Shown piece by piece: positions 1 to 6,688 of a stretch of 8,643 nt of DNA (positions are counted from its first letter, which is position 1; each line of letters starts with the position of its first letter). The notes under the pieces were generated by a model. The model did not search any database, had not been told where the DNA came from, and saw only the letters and a list, made by a program, of their open reading frames with translations. The stretch is from Pedobacter sp. (GTDB lineage: Bacteria; Bacteroidota; Bacteroidia; Sphingobacteriales; Sphingobacteriaceae): positions 1 to 8,643 of the forward strand of contig JAQBOT010000332.1 of the NCBI GenBank assembly GCA_028287885.1. The letters run 5' to 3'. A program made the translations under genes and the position numbers.

Positions 1-23
1 GGGAATACAACACTTTAAAATGG

Positions 24-878
24 TTAAAAAATAAGTGGAGAAAAGGCCATGGCTTCAGCCCATTTGTCCAGGTTTAGATGAAGATCTAAGCCTTTTTTTG
101 TAAGGTAAGCAATCAAGTCCTCTGTTGCTATGTTCCCGGTAAGCTCATCACTTGCCATCGGACATCCTCCGAAGCCTTTTAAAGCACTATCAAACATTCG
201 GCAGCCGGCATTATAGGCGGCGTCAATTTTCTCCACCCTGCTTGCTGCAGTGCTGTGTAGGTGGACACCCACCTCCACTTCCGGAAAGCGCTCAATCAGC
301 CGGGGTAACAGATAGCTGATTTTCTCTGGGCTCGATATTCCAGTTGTATCTGCCAGTGAAAGTATTTTTGCGCCTCTTTCTACCAGCGCATCGGCCCATC
401 TCTCCACCAGTTCCACACTCCATTCATCTCCATAGGGATTACCGAATCCCATCGAAAGGTAAATAACTGCCGTCTTATTATACTTACCAGCTAGTTCCAG
501 CATCTTCTCTATCGTAACTAGGGATTCTGAGATGCTCGAATTTGTGTTGCGCTGCTGAAAGGTTTCTGAAATGGAAAAGGGAAATCCAAGGTAAGTGATC
601 TCCGGATGTTCCACGGCTTCCTCAACACCCCTGAGGTTGGCTACAATCGCAAGTAATTTGGTTTCGGTATTACTCAGGTCCAAATGGGCCAAAACCTCCC
701 TGGTGTCTCTTAATTGTGGGATCGCTTTAGGGGAAACAAAACTTCCAAAATCCAATGTGTCAAAGCCAACCTGAAGGAGTAGGTTTAAGTAGGCGGCCTT
801 CAGGTCCGTATCAATAAACTGATGGATGCCTTGCATGGCATCTCTTGGACATTCGATGAGCTTAATGGTATGATCCAT
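24..878 (-). CDS. Hydroxymethylglutaryl-CoA lyase family protein (divergent DRE-TIM metallolyase)
   Basis: 284-residue TIM-barrel lyase. The family cleaves HMG-CoA to acetyl-CoA and acetoacetate, the last step of leucine breakdown, in the cytoplasm. Visible motifs are PRD at 11-13 (catalytic Arg12 and metal-binding Asp13), SFVSPK at 46-51, HxH at 206-208 (metal ligands), GGCP at 237-240 with the catalytic-loop Cys239, and GNIATEDL at 248-255 with Asn249. The order and spacing match human HMG-CoA lyase residues R41, D42, H233, H235, C266 and N275 as I recall them. Two sites differ: the Glu before SFVSPK is Asp43, and the usual HxHDT reads HLHST, so Ser209 replaces Asp. The gene is somewhat shorter than typical (about 300). 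The ATG at 878 puts the PRD motif close to the N-terminus, as expected. The start lies only 18 nt beyond the secDF terminator hairpin, and no Shine-Dalgarno is visible. Family membership is firm; the exact substrate is not. Another acyl-CoA lyase activity is possible. Confidence 0.85.
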   Translation of the reverse strand: MDHTIKLIECPRDAMQGIHQFIDTDLKAAYLNLLLQVGFDTLDFGSFVSPKAIPQLRDTREVLAHLDLSNTETKLLAIVANLRGVEEAVEHPEITYLGFPFSISETFQQRNTNSSISESLVTIEKMLELAGKYNKTAVIYLSMGFGNPYGDEWSVELVERWADALVERGAKILSLADTTGISSPEKISYLLPRLIERFPEVEVGVHLHSTAASRVEKIDAAYNAGCRMFDSALKGFGGCPMASDELTGNIATEDLIAYLTKKGLDLHLNLDKWAEAMAFSPLIF

Positions 879-896
879 GCACTAAATATAAGAAAC

Positions 897-929
897 AAAA
901 AAGGTATCCCTTTTGAGGATACCTTTTTT
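897..929 (-). terminator. Rho-independent terminator after secDF
   Basis: A perfect 13-bp inverted repeat has arms at 897-909 (AAAAAAGGTATCC) and 917-929 (GGATACCTTTTTT) around a 7-nt loop. Read on the minus strand it starts 16 nt after the secDF stop codon and ends in a run of six T. Because the arms are A- and T-tailed on both sides it would also work on the plus strand, but no plus-strand gene points into it. It separates secDF from the lyase gene. Confidence 0.85.
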
Positions 930-945
930 AGTATGGTGTTTTATG

Positions 946-3876
946 TTACTTTGATTTTCCTAAATCTACAACAATTGGTGTAGAGATACACAATGAAGAA
1001 TAGGTACCAATTACACGACCAATTAACAAGGCGAAAATAAACCCGCGAATGCTTTCCCCACCGAAGATGAAGATCACAAGCAATACGAAGAATACGGTTA
1101 ATGAGGTAAGAATGGTACGACTCAAGGTGCTGTTAAGCGCAAAGTTAATCACTGTGTTACGCTCTTCGCCATGGATGTCGTCTTTACCGGTTTCAGCAAG
1201 TTTCTCACGAATCCTATCGAATACAACAACCGTTTCAGTCATCGTGTAAGACATTACTGTCAAGATCGCAGCAATAAAATCCTGTCCAATTTCTAAAGAG
1301 AAAGGCAGTACACCATCTAAAATGGTATAGAACGATAATACAAGCAGAACATCATGGAACAAGGCGATAACTGCACCCAAACCGTAGTTTAGTTTCTTAA
1401 ACCTGATGATGATGTAGATAAACATGACCAAACAAGAGAATAAGATCGCACCATATGCACTATAAACCAAGTCGCTCGCTATAATCGGACCTACTTTCTG
1501 GTTACTCTCAATGGTGTATTTTGATCCTGTTTTATCCAAACCTGACCTTAAGGCATCTTCAACAACCTTATCCGCAGTTAACGCTGGATCAGAGATGTGG
1601 TAAGTTGTAGTGATTTTTAACTGATTGCTTTCACCTGCAGTTTTCACTTCCGGTGCTTCGTTTCCGAATACTGGTGTTAGGCGGCTTTTTACATCCTCTG
1701 TACTGATTGTTTTGTCAAAATGAACGATGTAATAACGTCCACCTTTAAAGTCAATACCTAATCTAAGGCCACCGTTTTTGAAGTAGAAAATGAATCCTAA
1801 AACAATGATGATCGTTGAAATTGAATAATAAATCTTTCTGCGTCCAACAAAGTTGAAAGCAATATCACGGAAAGCATGCATCGTTGCTTTGTTTCCGAAA
1901 GTGATGTTGGATCCTTTGTTTAATAAGCCTTCAAATACCAGGCGGGAGATAAGTACCGCACAGAATAATGAAGAAAGAATACCGATACACAAGGTAGTTG
2001 CGAAACCTTGAACCGGTCCGCTACCGAAGATGTAAAGGATAATACCTAAGATCAGGATAGTTACGTTTGAGTCAATGATCGACGGCATCGCATGCTTAAA
2101 TCCCTCTCTGATCGAAACCGCTGTACTTTTACTATGCAGCAATTCCTCACGTACACGTTCAAAGATTAGGATGTTCGCATCAACCGATAGACCGATTACC
2201 AGGATGATACCGGCAATCCCAGGTAAAGTTAGAACAGCACCTAAGGAAACCAAAATACCCATGATAAAGAATAAGTTGATCACCAATGCAAGGTTAGCTA
2301 CCCAACCCGCTTTGTTGTAATACAATGCCATAAATACAAGGATCACAACGAATGCAAGACAGAACGACAACAAACCGTTGTCGATAGCAGCTTGACCTAA
2401 AGATGGTCCAACAACAAACTCTCCAACAATTCTCGCAGGTGCAGGCAGTTTACCAGCCTTTAAAATGTTTGATAAATCTTGTGTGTCATTTACAGTGAAA
2501 CTTCCTGTGATTGATGAAATACCGTTAGGTATCTCATTCTGAACCGTAGGAGCAGAGTAAACGTTATTATCCAATACAATAGCAATTGCTTTTTTATTGT
2601 TTGCGTCAGCAGAAGCATCTGCAGTAATTTTTTTCCATTTGGCAGCACCTTCACCAGTCATGTACATGGTAACTTCAGGCTTGCCTTTTTGATCGTAATC
2701 ATGACGGGCATCACTGATTGATTCACCACCCAGGTCTGGCTTGCCATCGGCGTTGGTCACTTTGATCGCATACAATTCAAATACTTTTGAACCTTCGATC
2801 GGTTTAACGCTCCACATGAATTTAAAGCTTGAAGGAACAATTCCTGCAACTTCTGGTCTTTTCAAGTAGCTGTTAACTTTAGCTGTATCTTTTTGTGCAA
2901 CCCAACCAACAACTGGTCCCGGACGCAAAGCTGGTTGTCCGTTTTGGCCCTGGTAAGTTGGGATATTTAATACCGAGAATAAAGGGTTGCTTATCGAGAG
3001 CTCGTTTCTTAATGCAACAGAATCCGTAGCATCAATTATTTTACCAAGTCCAGCCAGTATACTTCCTGCTATTGCCGCGGTATCAGCTTTAGTACCTGTC
3101 GTGTCTTTTAGTGTAGAAGCAAGTGTTTTGTTTATGTTTTCCAATACGGAATACACTTCTTCATTTTGATATACTTGCCAGAACTGCAATTCAGCAGATC
3201 CTTGTAGTAACTTATGAATTCTTTCTTTATCCTGAACACCTGGCATCTCTATTAGGATGCGGTTCGTGCCCTCTTGTTTTTGCATGTTCGGGCTCACCAC
3301 ACCGAATCCGTCAATACGGCTGCGGATAATGATAAATGACCGGTCAATCGCACTTGTAGCTTCTTTAGACAAATAAGTTCTTACTTCGTCATTGCTTGCA
3401 TTTGCTTTAAGTTGTTGTGCATTGTCCTGATTCGCAAAGTAATCAGCAAGTTTTGCATTAGGACTTAGCTTTTCGAAGTTATTAACAAACAAGTTAATGA
3501 AGTCTTTTCCTCCAGCGTTTAGCTCTTTTTGAGCATTTGAAACTGCCTGGTTAAAGTTAGCGTCATCGGGATTGCCAGCTAAAGACTTAACCAGCTCAGC
3601 CAATGAAATCTCCATGGTAACGTTCATACCACCCTTTAAGTCAAGACCTAAATTGATTTCTTTTGATTTACAGAATTCGTAATTGAACCCGAAAATTGGA
3701 TAAACCGGTACTGTAGCCATGGAATCCAGAAAAGCTCTTTCTTTCTCAGGATTGCCTTTCGCATACGCTTTAGCATCTTTTTCAACGTTCGACGTAACCA
3801 CGTTGAACGAGAGGGAATACACACAGACAATACCTAGTAGTATTGCCATAAATTTAATAAAACCTTTACCTTGCAT
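946..3876 (-). CDS. secDF: Protein translocase subunit SecDF (SecD-SecF fusion)
   Basis: 976-residue inner-membrane protein that works with SecYEG and uses the proton-motive force to complete export of preproteins. The order is: TM1 about 7-27; SecD signature GLDLKGG at 77-83; large periplasmic P1 region to about 485, including SRIDGFGVVSP at 186-196 and a low-complexity Ala/Thr-rich stretch near 250-280; SecD membrane block about 500-650 with GLSVDANILIFERVRE at 562-577 (Asp566 being the expected proton-path residue); then the SecF half with a TM near 680-699, GIDFKGG at 707-713, a small periplasmic domain, and TMs near 800-824, 830-852, 866-886, 921-940 and 944-970. The total of 12 TMs fits a fused SecDF, which is common in Bacteroidota, whereas E. 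coli has separate proteins. The SecF motif usually read as GYSxNDTVVVFDR is SYTMTETVVVFDR here, so Glu881 stands where Asp is usual; Arg920 in the TLSRT motif is kept. The gene has its own candidate promoter in the 97-nt gap after folA and ends at a strong terminator. Confidence 0.97.
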   Translation of the reverse strand: MQGKGFIKFMAILLGIVCVYSLSFNVVTSNVEKDAKAYAKGNPEKERAFLDSMATVPVYPIFGFNYEFCKSKEINLGLDLKGGMNVTMEISLAELVKSLAGNPDDANFNQAVSNAQKELNAGGKDFINLFVNNFEKLSPNAKLADYFANQDNAQQLKANASNDEVRTYLSKEATSAIDRSFIIIRSRIDGFGVVSPNMQKQEGTNRILIEMPGVQDKERIHKLLQGSAELQFWQVYQNEEVYSVLENINKTLASTLKDTTGTKADTAAIAGSILAGLGKIIDATDSVALRNELSISNPLFSVLNIPTYQGQNGQPALRPGPVVGWVAQKDTAKVNSYLKRPEVAGIVPSSFKFMWSVKPIEGSKVFELYAIKVTNADGKPDLGGESISDARHDYDQKGKPEVTMYMTGEGAAKWKKITADASADANNKKAIAIVLDNNVYSAPTVQNEIPNGISSITGSFTVNDTQDLSNILKAGKLPAPARIVGEFVVGPSLGQAAIDNGLLSFCLAFVVILVFMALYYNKAGWVANLALVINLFFIMGILVSLGAVLTLPGIAGIILVIGLSVDANILIFERVREELLHSKSTAVSIREGFKHAMPSIIDSNVTILILGIILYIFGSGPVQGFATTLCIGILSSLFCAVLISRLVFEGLLNKGSNITFGNKATMHAFRDIAFNFVGRRKIYYSISTIIIVLGFIFYFKNGGLRLGIDFKGGRYYIVHFDKTISTEDVKSRLTPVFGNEAPEVKTAGESNQLKITTTYHISDPALTADKVVEDALRSGLDKTGSKYTIESNQKVGPIIASDLVYSAYGAILFSCLVMFIYIIIRFKKLNYGLGAVIALFHDVLLVLSFYTILDGVLPFSLEIGQDFIAAILTVMSYTMTETVVVFDRIREKLAETGKDDIHGEERNTVINFALNSTLSRTILTSLTVFFVLLVIFIFGGESIRGFIFALLIGRVIGTYSSLCISTPIVVDLGKSK

Positions 3877-3928
3877 TTGTTGTTTGTAATTATTGTCTAT
3901 TTGGTATAAATTTTTTTTAACAAGTCGG

Positions 3929-3936
3929 CAAATCTA
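3929..3936 (-). promoter_or_regulatory. Candidate -7 promoter element for secDF
   Basis: The minus strand reads TAGATTTG, an exact match to the Bacteroidota primary-sigma -7 consensus TAnnTTTG. It would give a leader of roughly 45 nt before the secDF ATG. I see no good TTTG -33 partner upstream; that stretch is AT-rich and includes an 18-nt TAATTAAA/TTTAATTA near-palindrome at 3935-3952. The match is short, so support is moderate. Confidence 0.4.
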
Positions 3937-3973
3937 ATTAAATTTTTAATTAATAGGCCGCCTCGCTAAATTT

Positions 3974-4474
3974 TTATTGGTGGGTCAACTGTTTGCTTTC
4001 AAGAGTCAAAAACGTGAAAGCAATCTGATTTTTCTCATCTGGCTGATGTTCCTCCCTCGCAGTCTCTACCCATTTTTCCATGTTTAGCTCTGGAAAGTAA
4101 GTGTCTCCATCAAAGCGCTCATGTACCCTGGTCAGGTAAATGCGGTCTGTTTTGGCCAGTGCTTCCTTGTATATCTCTGCACCTCCAATAATGAAAACTT
4201 CCTCATCTTTTGCGCAGCGCGATAGTGCGTCTGCCAAACTGTTCGTTACTTCGGCTCCTTCGATGTTGAGCTCCCGATTACGGGTAATAACGATGTTGCG
4301 GCGATTGGGCAGGGGTTTGCCCATGGAATCAAACGTTCTGCGGCCCATAATCACCGTATGTCCGTTCGTGATCTCCTTAAAGTGTTTCATGTCTTTTGGC
4401 AAAGACCAAAGGAGCTTATTATCTTTACCAATGGCATTATTCTCGGCAATGGCAACTACGAAAGATACGATCAT
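3974..4474 (-). CDS. folA: Dihydrofolate reductase
   Basis: 166-residue cytoplasmic enzyme that reduces dihydrofolate to tetrahydrofolate with NADPH. Length and layout match chromosomal type I DHFR. Residues seen: N-terminal strand with AIAENNAIG (8-16), Trp23 before the LPKD motif with the catalytic acid Asp28, the cofactor-binding segment [15 protein letters not shown] (42-56) followed by RRNIVITR, the IGGAEIY motif at about 95-101, and GDTYFPE near 123-129 near the C-terminus. The ATG at 4474 overlaps the thyA stop as ATGA, which fixes the start and implies translational coupling. The product recycles the dihydrofolate that ThyA produces, so the pairing has a direct metabolic reason. There is no sign of a mobile resistance-type dfr gene: it sits in a housekeeping operon. 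No clear terminator follows; a candidate secDF promoter begins within the next 50 nt. Confidence 0.97.
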   Translation of the reverse strand: MIVSFVVAIAENNAIGKDNKLLWSLPKDMKHFKEITNGHTVIMGRRTFDSMGKPLPNRRNIVITRNRELNIEGAEVTNSLADALSRCAKDEEVFIIGGAEIYKEALAKTDRIYLTRVHERFDGDTYFPELNMEKWVETAREEHQPDEKNQIAFTFLTLESKQLTHQ

Positions 4475-5265
4475 ACCGCCACAGTTGCTTTAATGTGCGG
4501 ATGAGATTCGTAGTTCTCGAGCGTAAAATCTTCAAATTTGAAGGCAAAGAGGTCTTTTACTTCTGGATTAATTGTCAAGACTGGTAGTGGCTTAGGATCC
4601 CGGCTTAGCTGCAATTTAGCTTGTTCCAGGTGATTGTTATAAAGGTGAGCATCACCAAGGGTATGAATAAAATCTCCATATTTTAAACCGCAAACCTGAG
4701 CGACCATCATCGTTAACAAGGCGTAAGAAGCGATGTTAAACGGTACACCCAAGAATATATCTGCGCTACGTTGATAAAGCTGACAACTTAACTTCCCATC
4801 CGCTACGTAAAACTGAAAGAAAGCATGGCATGGGGGTAAGGCCATGTGCTCTATTTCTCCTACATTCCATGCAGAGACAATGATCCTTCTCGAATCCGGG
4901 TTTTCCTTTATGGTTTTGATAATTTGTGAGATCTGATCAATGTGACGCCCGTCGGCAGTTGGCCATGAACGCCATTGTGAGCCGTAAACAGGTCCAAGGT
5001 CTCCATTTTCGTCAGCCCACTCGTCCCAAATTCGTACATTGTTCTTTTTTAGATATTTGATGTTGGTGTCGCCAGTCAAGAACCAGATCAGCTCATGAAT
5101 AATGGATTTCAGGTGGAGTTTCTTGGTGGTAACCAGCGGAAAGCCCTCTTCCAGGTTGAAGCGCATCTGGTATCCGAATACACTGATGGTTCCGGTCCCT
5201 GTGCGATCATGTTTTTCTGTGCCGTGCTCCAGCACATGCTGCATCAAGTCTAAGTATTGCTTCAT
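4471..5265 (-). CDS. thyA: Thymidylate synthase
   Basis: 264-residue cytoplasmic enzyme that methylates dUMP to dTMP using 5,10-methylenetetrahydrofolate, releasing dihydrofolate. It has the same length as E. coli ThyA and appears collinear with it. Key residues are in place: Arg21 in HDRTGTGT (19-26), Trp80 and Trp83 in the RIWDEW segment, the catalytic Cys146 in [11 protein letters not shown], Arg166-Ser167 and Asp169 in [10 protein letters not shown], and Asn177 in PFNIASY. The C-terminus ends IKATVAV, matching the usual short hydrophobic tail that closes over the active site. It is first in a two-gene unit with folA (4-nt overlap). Upstream lie a candidate promoter at 5342-5370 and a leader of about 70 nt with a possible stem. 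No Shine-Dalgarno is visible, as is usual in Bacteroidota. Confidence 0.98.
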   Translation of the reverse strand: MKQYLDLMQHVLEHGTEKHDRTGTGTISVFGYQMRFNLEEGFPLVTTKKLHLKSIIHELIWFLTGDTNIKYLKKNNVRIWDEWADENGDLGPVYGSQWRSWPTADGRHIDQISQIIKTIKENPDSRRIIVSAWNVGEIEHMALPPCHAFFQFYVADGKLSCQLYQRSADIFLGVPFNIASYALLTMMVAQVCGLKYGDFIHTLGDAHLYNNHLEQAKLQLSRDPKPLPVLTINPEVKDLFAFKFEDFTLENYESHPHIKATVAV

Positions 5266-5276
5266 TTTAATAGAGG

Positions 5277-5333
5277 GACTGCTACCCTTACACCTAGATA
5301 TTCAGTTAAACTTTAGTTAGTCGAATAGCAGTC
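5277..5333 (-). promoter_or_regulatory. Possible base-paired leader upstream of thyA
   Basis: On the minus strand the segment GACTGCTATTC (5333-5323) can pair with GGGTAGCAGTC (5287-5277), giving an 11-bp helix with two G-U pairs and a perfect 8-bp core, enclosing about 35 nt. The near arm ends 11 nt before the thyA ATG, and the far arm begins a few bases after the start site implied by the candidate promoter. The same near arm also lies in the 7-nt loop of a small competing hairpin, AGGG/CCCT at 5274-5288. No known riboswitch family is recognised. It may be chance. Confidence 0.3.
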
Positions 5334-5341
5334 AAACAGTA

Positions 5342-5370
5342 CAAAACTAAGATAATTTTGTTAGCGTAAA
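5342..5370 (-). promoter_or_regulatory. Candidate promoter for thyA-folA
   Basis: The minus strand reads TAGTTTTG at 5349-5342, an exact TAnnTTTG -7 match. A weak TTTA (5370-5367) takes the place of the TTTG -33 element with a 17-nt spacer. Initiation would fall near 5336, leaving a leader of about 70 nt. Judged by motif only. Confidence 0.45.
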
Positions 5371-5426
5371 GCCATAGCGGATTCTTTTTTTTACATCGGC
5401 CGGATGCCATGTCTTACAGCTTTTTG

Positions 5427-5434
5427 TATGTTTG
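5427..5434 (+). promoter_or_regulatory. Candidate -7 promoter element for the ispE operon
   Basis: The plus strand reads TATGTTTG, an exact TAnnTTTG match, 25 nt before the ispE ATG, so the leader would be about 20 nt. No convincing TTTG -33 element is seen at the expected distance. It sits about 77 bp from the opposing thyA -7 element, giving a plausible divergent promoter pair. Confidence 0.45.
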
Positions 5435-5459
5435 CCACAAAACCAGTTAAAATCAAAAC

Positions 5460-6263
5460 ATGCTTGCATTCGCCAATGCCAAAATCAATATTGGATTAAA
5501 CATTACAGCAAAGCGTCCGGATGGCTACCACCAGATTGAAACAGTTTTCTACCCGCTTAAAATACATGATGTTGTTGAACTCACAGATGCAGCAGCGCTG
5601 AACTGCGTTGTTGCCGGAAATTTTCTTGCTGGGCAAATGGAGGAAAACCTGTGTTATAAGGCATTCAAGCTTGTTCAGCAGGATCATGAGGTTCCTAATC
5701 AACAAATTACCCTATTGAAGAATACACCGGTAGGTGCCGGACTAGGTGGCGGATCTTCGGATGCAACACATGTCATTAAGTTAATGAACCGGAAGTTTGA
5801 ACTCGGACTTTCTATCCAGAAAATGGAAGAATATGCCGCTGCGCTTGGTGCTGACTGTCCTTTTTTCATACGAAATGAGCCAGTTTACGCCACAGGAATA
5901 GGCGATAAGTTTGAGCCGCTTACCCTTGATCTATCAACCTATCACCTGATTTTAGTTACACCGCCCGTACATGTGTCTACGGCAGAGGCTTACTCAGGCG
6001 TCTTACCAAACGCCGACACCCAGAGTTTGCCTCAATTAATGGAACTGCCGGTTCAGGAATGGAAAGGGCTTGTCAAAAATGATTTTGAAGCATCTGTATT
6101 TTTGAAGTATCCTTCAATAAAGCAGATTAAGGATGATCTATACGAAGCTGGAGCGCTGTATGCTTCTTTAACTGGGAGTGGATCTTCCGTATATGGAATC
6201 TTCGCGGAAGATACCAGGTTATCTGGCCTGGAAAGTGAGAATAAAGTTTACTATAATGTTTAA
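5460..6263 (+). CDS. ispE: 4-diphosphocytidyl-2-C-methyl-D-erythritol kinase
   Basis: 267-residue GHMP-family kinase of the MEP (non-mevalonate) isoprenoid pathway. It phosphorylates the 2-hydroxyl of CDP-methylerythritol with ATP in the cytoplasm. Seen: N-terminal AKINIGLNI with Lys8, RPDGYHQIETVFYPL at 19-33 (substrate side), the glycine-rich ATP loop PVGAGLGGGSSDA at 90-102, GADCPFF with the probable catalytic base Asp132, and the third GHMP motif LTGSGSSVYGIF near 237-248. It is slightly shorter than the E. coli enzyme (283). The ATG at 5460 puts the AKIN motif at its normal place and no better start lies upstream. It is the first gene of a three-gene operon; the OsmC gene begins 4 nt after its stop. 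It implies that the organism makes isoprenoids by the MEP route. Confidence 0.97.
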   Translation: MLAFANAKINIGLNITAKRPDGYHQIETVFYPLKIHDVVELTDAAALNCVVAGNFLAGQMEENLCYKAFKLVQQDHEVPNQQITLLKNTPVGAGLGGGSSDATHVIKLMNRKFELGLSIQKMEEYAAALGADCPFFIRNEPVYATGIGDKFEPLTLDLSTYHLILVTPPVHVSTAEAYSGVLPNADTQSLPQLMELPVQEWKGLVKNDFEASVFLKYPSIKQIKDDLYEAGALYASLTGSGSSVYGIFAEDTRLSGLESENKVYYNV

Positions 6264-6267
6264 TACT

Positions 6268-6684
6268 ATGGAAATTAATCTCGTTAGAAAAAACGATAAA
6301 TACAACTTCGAAGCTCAAAATCCCGCTGGTGAGATCGTGAACCTTGACGCTAAGCCAGAAATCGGCGGCGAAGGAAAAGGATTCCGGCCAATGGAAATGT
6401 TGCTTGTAGGCCTAGGAGGCTGTAGTGGCATTGATGTTGTGAATGTTCTTAAGAAGCAAAAAGAACCTTTAGACGACATTAAAATCAACATCAAAGCAGA
6501 CCGCAGGGAAGAGGAGACTCCCGCGATCTTTAAAACTATTTCCATTCATTTTGACCTGTATGGATCTTTAAACCCACAGAAAGTTGAACGTGCATTGGCT
6601 TTAACTTTCGACAAATATTGCTCTGTTTCCAAAATTTTAGAGCAATCGGCAACAATCAATTTTACTTATAATATTCATCCCTAA
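6268..6684 (+). CDS. OsmC family protein
   Basis: 138-residue protein of the OsmC/Ohr fold, a family of small dimeric thiol peroxidases and related redox proteins. Seen: a short N-terminal strand region, GEGKGFRPMEMLLVGLGGCSGID at 35-56 with Cys52 at the start of the central helix, and KYCSVSKIL at 116-124 with Cys118. The two Cys positions match the redox Cys pair of the family. The overall pattern looks closer to YhfA-like OsmC proteins than to Ohr. I chose the ATG at 6268, 4 nt after the ispE stop; a second in-frame ATG at 6256 would add four residues and overlap ispE by 8 nt. The reading frame stays open further upstream, but that part lies inside ispE and is not expected to be coding. 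The natural substrate cannot be read from the sequence. It shares an operon with metZ, which handles sulfide or thiols, so a link to sulfur or redox chemistry is possible but inferred. Confidence 0.9.
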   Translation: MEINLVRKNDKYNFEAQNPAGEIVNLDAKPEIGGEGKGFRPMEMLLVGLGGCSGIDVVNVLKKQKEPLDDIKINIKADRREEETPAIFKTISIHFDLYGSLNPQKVERALALTFDKYCSVSKILEQSATINFTYNIHP

Positions 6685-6688
6685 TCTC

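Noticed and set aside
3935..3952. TAATTAAA-TT-TTTAATTA near-palindrome upstream of secDF
   Set aside because: In a strongly AT-rich intergenic stretch such a repeat is expected by chance; no second copy or known operator match seen.
3974..4474. folA as an acquired trimethoprim-resistance gene
   Set aside because: It is translationally coupled to thyA in a housekeeping operon, with no integron, insertion sequence or shift in base composition nearby.
4140..4493. 117-codon plus-strand open frame
   Set aside because: It lies antisense to folA, which has a full set of DHFR motifs. The translation is Ser/Leu/Met-rich with no domain. Shadow frame.
6178..6267. N-terminal extension of the OsmC frame into ispE
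   Set aside because: These 30 codons overlap the ispE 3' end, which carries its own GHMP motif 3 there, and OsmC homologues normally begin near the 6268 ATG.
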